In this document: positions 32,885 through 41,261 of the stretch, in pieces | Numbering within the stretch: the first letter of the stretch is position 1 | How the letters are laid out: each line of letters opens with the position of its first letter | Assembly (NCBI GenBank): GCA_031548025.1 | Contig: JAVBRM010000034.1 | Coordinates: 6,099 to 70,098, forward strand | Source: UBA5239 sp031548025 | Lineage (GTDB): Bacteria > Verrucomicrobiota > Lentisphaeria > Victivallales > Victivallaceae | Length of the DNA: 64,000 nucleotides | Direction of reading: 5' to 3' | Notes under the pieces: generated by a model | What the model saw: the letters and a program-made list of their open reading frames with translations, nothing else | The model's database searches: none | Told to the model about the DNA's origin: nothing | Made by a program: the position numbers and the translations under genes

Positions 32885-33506
32885 CCTTGATGTTGCTGTC
32901 CGGATTATAAACCATTTTCACCGGATAGCCGGCGTTTTCCATGACGGCGGCATCGTCGGTGAAATTTTTTTCCGCCCGCCGATAGGCGTCTTCCAATAAA
33001 TCGCGCCGGAATACTTGCGGCGTTTCTACCCGCCATAACGTGCTGCGGTCAACTGTAGCGGTCACCATATTGCCGTTATCAACCCTTTTGATGGTATCGG
33101 TGACCGGTTTGCCGGGAACGGCTCCGCCGTGCTGCCGTGCCGCTTCCAGGCACTCCTGGAGCAGTTTTCGGCCCGCCTGGGGCCTGGCGGCGTCATGGAC
33201 GGCCACATAAGCGACATCCTGCGGCAAAGCCTTCAAGCCATTCCGTACCGAGTCACTGCGCTCCATGCCGCCGTGGGTCAGTTGTAACGGATAATCCGGC
33301 AGGTATTTTTTCAGAGCGTCGGCATACTCGCCGGACAGGGATTTGGGGACCACCAGAACCGCATGTTCCGGGCGGCAGACGTCGCGGAAATTGCGAATCG
33401 TCCGGATAAACAGCGGTTCGCCGTTCACCGGTTCAAACAGTTTATTGCGTCCGTAGCGGTTGCTTGAACCGCCCGCCGCGAAAATAATTCCAATTTCATT
33501 GATCAT
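32838..33506 (-). CDS. ispD: IspD, MEP cytidylyltransferase
   Basis: 222 residues, normal length for IspD (2-C-methyl-D-erythritol 4-phosphate cytidylyltransferase), which makes CDP-ME in the non-mevalonate isoprenoid pathway. Signatures: IIFAAGGSSNRYGRNKLFEP (CTP-binding loop; the usual R in 'GxGxRxG' appears as NRYG), GMERSDSVRNGL, YVAVHDAARP, GGAVPGKPVTDTIK, VDRSTLWRVETPQVFR and DDAAVMEN. The start lies immediately after the T-tract of a terminator-like hairpin (33512-33544) with no room for a separate ribosome site. Its expression therefore probably depends on readthrough from the LysM gene. Convergent with the 32090 gene. Confidence 0.95.
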   Translation of the reverse strand: MINEIGIIFAAGGSSNRYGRNKLFEPVNGEPLFIRTIRNFRDVCRPEHAVLVVPKSLSGEYADALKKYLPDYPLQLTHGGMERSDSVRNGLKALPQDVAYVAVHDAARPQAGRKLLQECLEAARQHGGAVPGKPVTDTIKRVDNGNMVTATVDRSTLWRVETPQVFRRDLLEDAYRRAEKNFTDDAAVMENAGYPVKMVYNPDSNIKVTYQQDLAILTLPVD

Positions 33507-33511
33507 AATAA

Positions 33512-33544
33512 TAAAAAAAGCTCAAAGGGGGATCCCTTTGAGCT
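33512..33544 (-). terminator. Strong hairpin between LysM gene and ispD
   Basis: On the minus strand AGCTCAAAGGG (complement of 33534-33544) pairs with CCCTTTGAGCT (complement of 33519-33529), an 11-bp stem with a 4-base loop. A run of seven T follows. It lies between the LysM gene stop and the ispD start codon at 33506, so it could work as an intrinsic terminator or attenuator. Confidence 0.85.
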
Positions 33545-33564
33545 GTATGGTAAAGGTGTTTCGG

Positions 33565-34791
33565 TCAGGGAGCCAACGGGATGAAAATAACGCGGCCGGC
33601 CTGAATAACTTTGCTGTCCTTGAGATCCGGATTGAGTTTCTTGAGATCGTCGACAGTGGTGCCGTAAGCGGCGGCGATGTTTTCCAGCGTGGTATCACTG
33701 GGGGCTTCGATCGAGGTCTTCTGCGGCAAGAGCGAGCTCGCGGGAGCCGTGGGGGCTATCGGAGCGGCGGAGACCGGAGCAGCGGTCGTGGCTGCCGGAG
33801 TTGAAGTCGTCGGAGCCGGAGTCGGAGTCGGAGTCGGAGTCGGAGTAACCGGAGCCGCTACCGGGTCACGCAGATCGCCGAGGATATCGTCGGCCGTGGC
33901 CGAAGAAGTCGAGGGAGTCGGAGTGGGAGTCGGGGTCATCTGGGTGGCAACCGGAGCCGGAGCGGTGGTTTTCCGCGGGGCCGCTGCGGCAGTGGTAGCG
34001 GCAGTGCCGGTCGCGGGCTTTTTGGTCGCGGCTACCGCTTGGGCGGTCGCGGGGCTCTTGCCGGGAATGACCAACTTCTGGCCGATTTTGAGAATGGTGT
34101 TCTCATTGATATTGTTGGCCTTCATCAAGTCGGCGCGTTTGACCTTGTAGTTAGCGGCAATCTTGGACACCGAATCGCCTTTCTTCACGAGATAGTAGCC
34201 GTCAGCCATGCCGGTAGCGGAAGCCGCGGCAGAGGTTTTTGCGGCTGCTTGAGTGGAAGCGGCTTTGGTGGTTTTGGTCGCCTTCTGACTGGTAGCGGCA
34301 GTCTGGGTTTTGCGGGGAATGCTGATGACGGTTCCGGGCGGCGGGATGACAATGGTCTGACCGATCCGGATCGGTTTCTTGATATCCAGGTTGTTGTAGG
34401 AAGCCAAAGCGGCAGCTCCGACTCCGTACTGTTGGCCGATCTGGCTCAGGGTGTCACCCTTTTTGACCACGTATTTTTCCGGAGCCGCCACTACCGGACG
34501 CTCGGGCTGGCGATGCATAGTTTCCTGCGGAGGAGTGTAGGCAGACTTGGACGGAACCGATATTTCTTCCACTTCCATGGGCTGGGATTGCTGAGGTTGT
34601 TGCTGGGTTGGCGCAAGTTGCTGTTGCTGTTGCTGTTGTGGTTGCTGCGCTGTTTCGGTGCCTGGCGGGATGTCGGCCGCCGGAATGTAACCGCGTGGAG
34701 CTAAAGTATTATGGTTGGTGCAACCTGAGCTCAATAAAAGAGCTTGCAGGCACAAGCTGCCGGTCATTAATGCCGCAATTTTCAATTTCAT
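33565..34791 (-). CDS. LysM-repeat lipoprotein
   Basis: 408 residues. Lipoprotein signal peptide MKLKIAALMTGSLCLQALL with lipobox LSSGC, so it is lipid-anchored. Three LysM domains bind peptidoglycan or chitin-like N-acetylglucosamine: YVVKKGDTLSQIGQQYGV (about 103-150), YYLVKKGDSVSKIAANYKV (about 200-245) and a more divergent C-terminal copy ending in GRVIFIPL. They are joined by Gln-rich (QQQQQQ), Ala/Thr-rich and TPTPTPTP linkers that span the envelope. No peptidase domain is present, so it is structural or an adaptor. GGAGG precedes the start. Confidence 0.92.
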   Translation of the reverse strand: MKLKIAALMTGSLCLQALLLSSGCTNHNTLAPRGYIPAADIPPGTETAQQPQQQQQQQLAPTQQQPQQSQPMEVEEISVPSKSAYTPPQETMHRQPERPVVAAPEKYVVKKGDTLSQIGQQYGVGAAALASYNNLDIKKPIRIGQTIVIPPPGTVISIPRKTQTAATSQKATKTTKAASTQAAAKTSAAASATGMADGYYLVKKGDSVSKIAANYKVKRADLMKANNINENTILKIGQKLVIPGKSPATAQAVAATKKPATGTAATTAAAAPRKTTAPAPVATQMTPTPTPTPSTSSATADDILGDLRDPVAAPVTPTPTPTPTPAPTTSTPAATTAAPVSAAPIAPTAPASSLLPQKTSIEAPSDTTLENIAAAYGTTVDDLKKLNPDLKDSKVIQAGRVIFIPLAP

Positions 34792-34914
34792 GTGATCCTC
34801 CGATAAATTAAAAAGGTTTTACCCCTCGTCACGATATACGTTTTTTATAAATATAAGAACATTAATGAAAATTACAAAATGAAATCGAGAAAAATTGATG
34901 AAATTCACTGCAAA

Positions 34915-34951
34915 ATTAAAAAGCCGGCATTCCGCAATTGAAATGCCGGCT
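34915..34951 (-). terminator. Terminator after fabG
   Basis: On the minus strand AGCCGGCATT (complement of 34942-34951) pairs with AATGCCGGCTT (complement of 34921-34931), followed by TTTTTAATTTTG. It closes the fabD-fabG unit. Confidence 0.85.
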
Positions 34952-34966
34952 GATTATAGCCGCAAA

Positions 34967-35710
34967 TTACATGTACATGCCGCCGTCGACGCCGATGACC
35001 TGTCCGCTGACATAGTCCGAATCGGGAGAGCAGAGGAAATACACGACGTTGGCCACGTCTTCCGGATTGCCGCCGCGCTTCATCGGAATGATGTCCATGA
35101 AGGCGCTCTTGGCCGCGTCGGAGAGATCCTTGGTCATATCGGTGATGATATAGCCGGGAGCCACCGCGTTGGCGGTAATGTTGCGGGAACCGAATTCTTT
35201 GGCGACGGTTTTGGTCAGGCCGATGACGCCGGCTTTGCTGGCGACGTAGTTGGCCTGTCCGGCGTTGCCCATGCGTCCGACCACGGAAGCGAGGTTGACG
35301 ATCTTGCCGTAGCGGTTCTTCATCATCGGGCGGACAGCCGCCTTGATACAGTTGAAAGTGCCTTTCAGGTTGACGGCGATTACCGAATCCCATTCGGCTT
35401 CGGTCATGCGCATGATCAGGTTGTCGCGGGTGATACCGGCGTTGTTGACCAGGATGTCGAGACGGCCGAACTTGGCGACGGTTTCTTCGATGGCGCGGGC
35501 GGCTTCGTCCATTTTGGCAACGTTGGCGGCGACGGCGATCGCGTCCACGCCTTTGGCCTTGAACTCATTGACGGTGGCTTCGGCCACGTCGAGCATGATG
35601 TCGACGATAGCCAGCGAAGCGCCTTCCGCGGCGAGACGTTCACAAATCGATTTGCCGATACCGCGTGCGCCGCCGGTAACCAGAGCTACTTTTCCTTGCA
35701 GAGATCCCAT
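34967..35710 (-). CDS. fabG: 3-oxoacyl-ACP reductase FabG
   Basis: 247 residues, the standard SDR length. NADPH-binding TGGARGIGKS, VNNAGITRDNL, catalytic Ser in NLASVVGRMGN, YVASK with Tyr and Lys, AVAPGYIITDM, and C-terminal YVSGQVIGVDGGMYM are all intact. It reduces 3-ketoacyl-ACP in fatty acid elongation in the cytoplasm. AAGGAA precedes the ATG, and it follows fabD by 20 nt in one operon. No acpP follows; a terminator does. Confidence 0.96.
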   Translation of the reverse strand: MGSLQGKVALVTGGARGIGKSICERLAAEGASLAIVDIMLDVAEATVNEFKAKGVDAIAVAANVAKMDEAARAIEETVAKFGRLDILVNNAGITRDNLIMRMTEAEWDSVIAVNLKGTFNCIKAAVRPMMKNRYGKIVNLASVVGRMGNAGQANYVASKAGVIGLTKTVAKEFGSRNITANAVAPGYIITDMTKDLSDAAKSAFMDIIPMKRGGNPEDVANVVYFLCSPDSDYVSGQVIGVDGGMYM

Positions 35711-35730
35711 TATGTATATTCCTTCTATTT

Positions 35731-36636
35731 TTATTGGTTAAGACCTTCGACATTATTGACATTCTTCGCGGCGACGTTGGCGTCGGTACGCTTGAGCAGA
35801 CCGGTCAGAACGTTGCCCGGGCCGAATTCGATCATGGTATCGGCTCCGGCTTGTACCATGTTCTGGACGCATTCGACCCAACGGACGCTGCCCGCAACCT
35901 GTTTTTCGAGGTTATCGATGAGTTCGGCCAGATCTTTGGCCGGCTGCCCGGTGTAGTTGTGGTAAACCGGTACTTTCGGCATATTGATGTTGGTTTTTTC
36001 CAGAACTTGACGCAGGGCGATACCGGCTTCTTTCATCAACCGTGAGTGATAGGCTCCGGCGACGTTCAGCGGAATGACCTTGCGCATGCCTTTTTCCTTG
36101 AGCATGGCGACGGCCTGTTCGACCTTGGACTTTTCGCCGCTGATGACGATCTGGCCGGGGCTGTTGTAGTTGGCCACGTCGATATCGCATTCGGCGCAAA
36201 CCGCCTTGATGATCTCGGCGTCGCCGCCCAGAACGCTGGCCATGCCGCCGGTGGTTTTGGCACAGGCTTCATCCATCAGCTCGGCACGCTTGGCGACCAG
36301 CTTCAGGCCATCCTCGAAAGTGAAGGCTCCGGCGGCGTAAAGCGCGCCGTATTCACCCAAGCTCAGCCCGGCGCAGCACAGCGGCTGGGATTCCGGGTGT
36401 TTTTCGCGCCATGCTTCCACGGCGGCGCAGCTCATGGTATAAATGGCCGGCTGACAATAAAGAGATCTTGCCAGGCGGCTTTCCGCGTCGGTAAAACATA
36501 CTTCGCTGACCTGCCAGCCGAGAATCCGGTCGGCCTGGTCGAATATTGCTTTGGCAGCGGCGCCGGCTTCGTATAAATCCCGTCCCATGCCGACAGCCTG
36601 GGCTCCCTGTCCGGAAAATGCAAAAATAGCGTTCAT
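35731..36636 (-). CDS. fabD: Malonyl-CoA:ACP transacylase FabD
   Basis: 301 residues. FSGQGAQAVGMG at the N-terminus, nucleophile in GLSLGEYGALYAAG (Leu in place of the His of GHSxGE, a common variant), NYNSPGQIVISG, catalytic His in AGAYHSRLM and the C-terminal EFGPGNVLTGL. It transfers malonyl groups from CoA to acyl carrier protein, starting fatty acid synthesis. First gene of the fabD-fabG pair, with AAGGAA before the start. Confidence 0.95.
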   Translation of the reverse strand: MNAIFAFSGQGAQAVGMGRDLYEAGAAAKAIFDQADRILGWQVSEVCFTDAESRLARSLYCQPAIYTMSCAAVEAWREKHPESQPLCCAGLSLGEYGALYAAGAFTFEDGLKLVAKRAELMDEACAKTTGGMASVLGGDAEIIKAVCAECDIDVANYNSPGQIVISGEKSKVEQAVAMLKEKGMRKVIPLNVAGAYHSRLMKEAGIALRQVLEKTNINMPKVPVYHNYTGQPAKDLAELIDNLEKQVAGSVRWVECVQNMVQAGADTMIEFGPGNVLTGLLKRTDANVAAKNVNNVEGLNQ

Positions 36637-36707
36637 CCGTTATTCCTTAATTAAATGTTTTCAAACACCGGTCTGTAATTTAGCATGAAAATGATAAATT
36701 TTCAAAT

Positions 36708-38114
36708 TCAATAGCGATAATGATCCGGCTTATAGGGGCCTTCCGGCTTGACGCCGATGTAATCGGCCTGTTCCCGGGTCAACATCGTCAGTTCGGCGCC
36801 CAGTTTTTCCAGATGGAGCCGCGCCACTTCTTCGTCCAGGTGCTTCGGCAGGCAGTAAACCCCGATGTTCCGTCCGGGATTGCACGCGATGTCGATCTGC
36901 GCCAGAGTCTGGTTGGTGAAGCTGCAGGACATCACGAAGCTCGGATGACCGGTGGCACAACCCAGGTTGACCAGGCGACCTTCGGCCAGCAGGTAAATGC
37001 AGTGGCCGTCCGGGAATATGTAGCGGTGTACCGGGCAATGGAAATCCTTGATCTCCTCTTTGACGATGCCGGGCCATTTTTCCAGCTTGCTCACCTGAAT
37101 TTCGTTGTCGAAATGGCCGATGTTGCAGACGATCGCCTGGTCTTTCATCCGGCTCATGTGGTCGGCGGTAATGATATTGCAGTTACCGGTGGTGGTGACG
37201 TAAATATCGGCGTCGGGCAGGGCCTTTTCCACCGTGGTGACCTTGAATCCCGCCATACAGGCCTGGAGCGCGCAGATCGGGTCGATTTCGGCAACCAGAA
37301 CCCGGGCGCGTTCGTTGCGCATGGCTTCGGCCGAACCTTTGCCGACGTCGCCATAGCCGCAGATCATGGCGGTTTTGCCGGAGATCAGGACGTCGAGGGC
37401 GCGTTTGATCCCGTCGGTCAGAGAGTGGCGGCAGCCGTAAATATTGTCGAATTTGCTTTTGGTCACCGAGTCATTGACGTTGATGGCCTGAAACAGCAAT
37501 TCGCCCGAGGCGTCCATCTGCTGGAGCCGGTGGACTCCGGTGGTGGTTTCTTCCGACACGCCTTTGATTTTCTTGGCTATTTTCTGCCAGCAGCCGGGGC
37601 TTTCCCGCAATACGCGCTTCAACAGGTTGTTGATGACCTGGAGTTCGTAGACATCGGTCGGTTCATCGAGAATGGCCGGATTGATTTCGGCCTTGCAGCC
37701 GCGGTGAACCAGCAAAGTGGCGTCGCCGCCGTCGTCGATAATCTGGTCCGGGCCGCTGCCGTCGGGCCAAATCATGGCTTGCAGTGTGCAATCCCAGTAT
37801 TCTTCCAGAGTTTCACCCTTCCAGGCGAAAACCGGAACGCCGGCCGCCGCGATGGCCGCCGCCGCATGATCCTGGGTGGAGAAAATATTGCACGACGCCC
37901 AGCGGACATCCGCGCCCAAAGCCCGCAAGGTTTCAATCAAAACCGCGGTCTGGATCGTCATATGGAGGCTGCCCATGATTTTGATCCCTTGCAGGGGCTT
38001 TGCCGGGCCGTATTTGTGGCGGGTGGCCATCAGGCCGGGCATTTCTTTTTCGGCGATTTCAATTTCTTTGCGGCCAAAATCGGCCAAGCCGATATCTTTT
38101 ACTTTATAATTCAT
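36708..38114 (-). CDS. ahcY: Adenosylhomocysteinase
   Basis: 468 residues, in the range of the longer bacterial form. Recognised by GSLHMTIQTAVLIETL, STQDHAAAAIA, the NAD-binding GYGDVGKGSAEAMR, NIGHFDNEI, the LAEGRLVNLGCATGHPSFVM signature and the C-terminal KPEGPYKPDHYRY with Lys and Tyr. It hydrolyses S-adenosylhomocysteine to adenosine and homocysteine in the cytoplasm. The gene starts 3 nt after the kinase gene stop. With metK and the kinase it forms an activated methyl cycle operon that clears both reaction products. Confidence 0.96.
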   Translation of the reverse strand: MNYKVKDIGLADFGRKEIEIAEKEMPGLMATRHKYGPAKPLQGIKIMGSLHMTIQTAVLIETLRALGADVRWASCNIFSTQDHAAAAIAAAGVPVFAWKGETLEEYWDCTLQAMIWPDGSGPDQIIDDGGDATLLVHRGCKAEINPAILDEPTDVYELQVINNLLKRVLRESPGCWQKIAKKIKGVSEETTTGVHRLQQMDASGELLFQAINVNDSVTKSKFDNIYGCRHSLTDGIKRALDVLISGKTAMICGYGDVGKGSAEAMRNERARVLVAEIDPICALQACMAGFKVTTVEKALPDADIYVTTTGNCNIITADHMSRMKDQAIVCNIGHFDNEIQVSKLEKWPGIVKEEIKDFHCPVHRYIFPDGHCIYLLAEGRLVNLGCATGHPSFVMSCSFTNQTLAQIDIACNPGRNIGVYCLPKHLDEEVARLHLEKLGAELTMLTREQADYIGVKPEGPYKPDHYRY

Positions 38115-38117
38115 GAC

Positions 38118-39092
38118 TTATATCCCCATCTTTTGTTTGATTGACGCCCAGCGGTCATCCGGAATCTGTGCTCCGATCACCTGGACGATTTCGGAAGATA
38201 CCAGGGAGCCGAACCAGGCGGATTCCCGGGCACTGTAGTTATTCAGGTAGCCGTATAAAAATCCGCATGCCCACAAATCACCGGCCCCGGTCGTGTCGAC
38301 CGGTTCGACCAGATTGGCTGAAACTTTGTCGATGCCCGTCGACGATTTGACGATCGAGCCTTTTTTGCCGAGCATGACGCAAGCGACCGGGACATATTTC
38401 CCGAGGCGCTCGACCAGTTCTTCCGGAGTACCGGGACCCAGCAGTTCGGCGGCTTCGAACTCATTGGCAAACACCACGTCGAAACATGGCAGGACTTTCC
38501 ACAGGCGTTCGTTGCAGATTCTGACTACTTCAAATGCCGAGAGATCGATGCTGATAGTGCATCCGGCCGCTTTGGCTACTTCGACGATTCTTTCCACGAT
38601 TCCCGGGAAATACAATTGGTAGCCCTCCATGTGAACATGGCGGATATTTTTCAGGTCTTCGAGTTGAAGTTCATTCGCCTGGATTTCGGCGGAAGCTCCG
38701 AAGCACGCCCGCATGGTACGGTCACTGTCCGGGGTAACCAGCGAAAGGCATCGCCCGGTGGGCGTATTGGCGGAATAACGGAACAGATCGCCCCGTCCGC
38801 CTTTGCTCATCAGGCTTTGGCGGAAAAATTCGCCTTCCTTGTCATGTCCGATTTTGCCGAATATCGCAGTTGGCATGCCGAGCCCGGCCAAGCCGAAAAC
38901 CGTGTTGCAGGCAGAACCTCCGGGAGCCATGGCGGGTTGCCCCGCGGCCCGGAGGATTGCGTTCATCTCGGCTTCGTTAACTACCGTCGCACCGCCCTTT
39001 TCCGCTTTGATCTGTTCCAGAAAAGAGTAGTCCACCTGAATCAACAGGTCAACTAACGGTGAACCCGTACCGAGAATGTATTGATTGTTCAT
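38118..39092 (-). CDS. Adenosine kinase-like PfkB-family kinase
   Basis: 324 residues of the PfkB/ribokinase fold: LGTGSPLVDLL, GGSACNTVFGLAGLG, GRCLSLVTPDSDRTMRACFG, and the C-terminal DTTGAGDLWACGFLYG with the catalytic Asp and anion hole. Size and the SDRTM element fit adenosine kinase-type members. Location between metK and ahcY supports phosphorylation of the adenosine released by AhcY, which would drive SAH removal. The start overlaps the metK stop (ATGA). Substrate assignment rests on context and resemblance. Confidence 0.85.
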   Translation of the reverse strand: MNNQYILGTGSPLVDLLIQVDYSFLEQIKAEKGGATVVNEAEMNAILRAAGQPAMAPGGSACNTVFGLAGLGMPTAIFGKIGHDKEGEFFRQSLMSKGGRGDLFRYSANTPTGRCLSLVTPDSDRTMRACFGASAEIQANELQLEDLKNIRHVHMEGYQLYFPGIVERIVEVAKAAGCTISIDLSAFEVVRICNERLWKVLPCFDVVFANEFEAAELLGPGTPEELVERLGKYVPVACVMLGKKGSIVKSSTGIDKVSANLVEPVDTTGAGDLWACGFLYGYLNNYSARESAWFGSLVSSEIVQVIGAQIPDDRWASIKQKMGI

Positions 39093-40294
39093 TTAGTTTG
39101 TGAGAACTTGCCGGCTTCTTTCTGCAGTTCGGCGATCTTGTCGGTCTTTTCCCAAGGGAAAATATTGCGCCCGAAATGACCGTAAGCCGCGGTGTCACGG
39201 TAAGACCAGCCGTTTTTCGCCGGATTTTTCAAGTCCATGCTTCTGATAATGTCCGCCGGACGGAGGCTGAAAATCGAGCGGATGATTTTCTCCAGATCGC
39301 CGTCGTTTTCCAGTTTGCCGGTACCGTAAGTGTCAACATTGATGCTCAGGGGATCGGCAATCCCGATAGCATAAGCGACCTGGACTTCGCATTTCTCGGC
39401 CAGACCGGCCGCGACGATGTTTTTGGCGATGTAACGGCTCATATAAGCCGCCGAACGGTCGACCTTGGACGGGTCTTTGCCGGAAAACGCTCCACCACCG
39501 TGCGAGCCTACGCCGCCGTAAGTGTCGACAATGATTTTGCGGCCGGTAAGGCCGGTGTCGCCATGGGGGCCGCCGATCTCGAATCTGCCGGTCGGATTGA
39601 TATAGTATTTGATGCCGTCATGGAGGAATTTGGCGGGAATAACCTGAGCCACCACTTCCTTGACCAGAACGGTCAGATCTTCGATTTTCATATCGGGAGT
39701 GTGCTGATGGGAAACCACGATATTTTCCACGCGTACCGGCTTGCCCTGGTGGTAAAGAATGGAAACCTGGCTTTTTGAGTCCGGGCGCAGATACGAGTAT
39801 TTTTGGGGTTCCGCATGACGACGGCGGGCCAGTTCCTGAACGATCCGGTGCGAAAACATAATCGTGGCCGGCATCAGTTCTTCGGTGTCGGTACAAGCGT
39901 AGCCGAACATCATGCCCTGGTCACCGGCGCCTTGCAACGAAGCATGCTCGGGCTGACGGGTCACGCCCTGGGAAATATCCGGGGACTGCTGATGGACGCA
40001 AATCATGACTTTGCAGTTTTCTGCGGAAAATCCGACGGAATTGTCGACATAGCCGATATCAGTGATCACTTCACGGGCGATTTTATCCCAGTTGACTTGA
40101 GATTTGGTGGTTATTTCGCCGGAGATTACTATTAAATCGGTAGTAGCCAACGTTTCGCACGCGACTCTGCTTTCCGGATCATCTTTCAGACAGGCGTCAA
40201 GAATGGCATCCGATATCTGATCGCAAACCTTGTCGGGATGTCCTTCAGAAACGGATTCCGAGGTGAACACATGTTCAGCATGGATTTTGCTCAT
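39089..40294 (-). CDS. metK: S-adenosylmethionine synthetase
   Basis: 401 residues. FTSESVSEGHPDKVCDQISDA at the N-terminus (ATP and metal binding), GAGDQGMMFGYA, the Met-binding region, and GGGAFSGKDPSKVDRSAAY near the middle are diagnostic of MetK. It makes SAM from methionine and ATP in the cytoplasm. First gene of the metK / kinase / ahcY operon. A candidate promoter lies about 75 bases upstream. The leader of about 75 bases is too short for and lacks the hallmarks of a SAM riboswitch. Confidence 0.97.
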   Translation of the reverse strand: MSKIHAEHVFTSESVSEGHPDKVCDQISDAILDACLKDDPESRVACETLATTDLIVISGEITTKSQVNWDKIAREVITDIGYVDNSVGFSAENCKVMICVHQQSPDISQGVTRQPEHASLQGAGDQGMMFGYACTDTEELMPATIMFSHRIVQELARRRHAEPQKYSYLRPDSKSQVSILYHQGKPVRVENIVVSHQHTPDMKIEDLTVLVKEVVAQVIPAKFLHDGIKYYINPTGRFEIGGPHGDTGLTGRKIIVDTYGGVGSHGGGAFSGKDPSKVDRSAAYMSRYIAKNIVAAGLAEKCEVQVAYAIGIADPLSINVDTYGTGKLENDGDLEKIIRSIFSLRPADIIRSMDLKNPAKNGWSYRDTAAYGHFGRNIFPWEKTDKIAELQKEAGKFSQTK

Positions 40295-40370
40295 TTTCTT
40301 TATTCTACCTTTTGGGTTAAGAGTTTATATGATTATTACATTGATTTTTATGAGTAAAAAAATTCACTCC

Positions 40371-40399
40371 AACATACTACAGGATAACTGTTTTTTCAA
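40371..40399 (-). promoter_or_regulatory. Candidate metK promoter
   Basis: On the minus strand TTGAAA (complement of 40394-40399), 17 bases, TATGTT (complement of 40371-40376). Fair match; it begins just after the terminator of the upstream pal gene. Confidence 0.4.
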
Positions 40400-40410
40400 G
40401 TGTCTAAAGC

Positions 40411-40438
40411 AAAAAACCCGGGATATTCCCCGGGTTTT
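40411..40438 (-). terminator. Terminator after pal
   Basis: AAAACCCGGG (40413-40422) and CCCGGGTTTT (40429-40438) form a 10-bp stem with a 6-base loop. On the minus strand it ends in six T. Located 23 bases past the pal stop. Confidence 0.88.
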
Positions 40439-40461
40439 CGAGCTTTAAAATATCCGGAGAA

Positions 40462-41136
40462 TTACTGCATTTTTGCAGGTATAGTCTCGCCGCGACGGTT
40501 CTTGGCACGGGCTTCGGCGGAATTGCCTTGTACTGCCGGACGGTCCTTGCCATAGCTGATGGTCTTCATGTTTTCATCCGGCACACCCATCTTGACCAGC
40601 TGGTTACGCAGGGAGATGGCACGGCGTTCACCGAGGGCGCGGTTGTATTCTTCGCTGCCGCGGTCGTCGCAATGGCCTTCGATGATCAAGCCGAGCTCAG
40701 GACGCGAACGCAGGAAATCAGCTACCTTCTGGAGCTTGTCCATTTCGCTGGCACGGAGGTCGGAGCGGTCATATTCAAAGTAGATGGGTTCAAAATGCAG
40801 ACCGGGAACCGGGCTGAATTCACCGGGCCGATGGCCCATTTTGTCGGCTCCATCCTGCCATCCTGTGGGTTTGCCGCCGTTGGCTCCGTCGGCAGTGTTG
40901 GCGCCGCCGCGACCGCCGCGACCGCCACGGCCATCAATACCACGACCGTCAACGCCACCATATTCGTCACCGACAACACGGAGATCGGGGTCGCCAAGAT
41001 TTCCGCCGCGCGGATCACCGTCAACCGGGGCTTGCACTTTGCCCATTTCGGCCGGTTCGGTGCTGTCGCAACCGGTCATTGCCAAACCCAATGATACCAT
41101 CAGGGCCAAACTTAAAATAATTCCGGAAAATTTCAT
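40462..41136 (-). CDS. pal: Pal-like OmpA-family lipoprotein
   Basis: 224 residues. Lipobox in LGLAMTGC gives a lipid-anchored N-terminal Cys. A long Gly/Asp/Arg-rich spacer (GRGIDGRGGRGGRGG) follows. The C-terminal OmpA domain includes IYFEYDRSDLRASEMDKLQK and the peptidoglycan-binding signature IEGHCDDRGSEEYNRALGER. This is characteristic of peptidoglycan-associated lipoprotein, which tethers the outer membrane to the wall with Tol proteins. No tol genes are next to it, so the exact role is inferred. The spacer is unusually long and Gly-rich for Pal. Confidence 0.9.
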   Translation of the reverse strand: MKFSGIILSLALMVSLGLAMTGCDSTEPAEMGKVQAPVDGDPRGGNLGDPDLRVVGDEYGGVDGRGIDGRGGRGGRGGANTADGANGGKPTGWQDGADKMGHRPGEFSPVPGLHFEPIYFEYDRSDLRASEMDKLQKVADFLRSRPELGLIIEGHCDDRGSEEYNRALGERRAISLRNQLVKMGVPDENMKTISYGKDRPAVQGNSAEARAKNRRGETIPAKMQ

Positions 41137-41261
41137 GATTAAAAATCCTTCTGTTTTGCTTTTATAATATATAACTTAACATTGATTAATTGAATTGCAA
41201 AGCTATATTAGCCCGTGTTTGTCATAATTTTTCAACTTTCATATAAACAGGAATTTATTTT

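Noticed and set aside
36720..38144. 474-codon plus-strand open frame opposite ahcY
   Set aside because: Antisense shadow of a conserved enzyme gene. The translation has no family signatures and no ribosome site.
40295..40370. SAM riboswitch before metK
   Set aside because: The leader is about 75 bases, AT-rich, without the paired helices expected of SAM-I or related classes.
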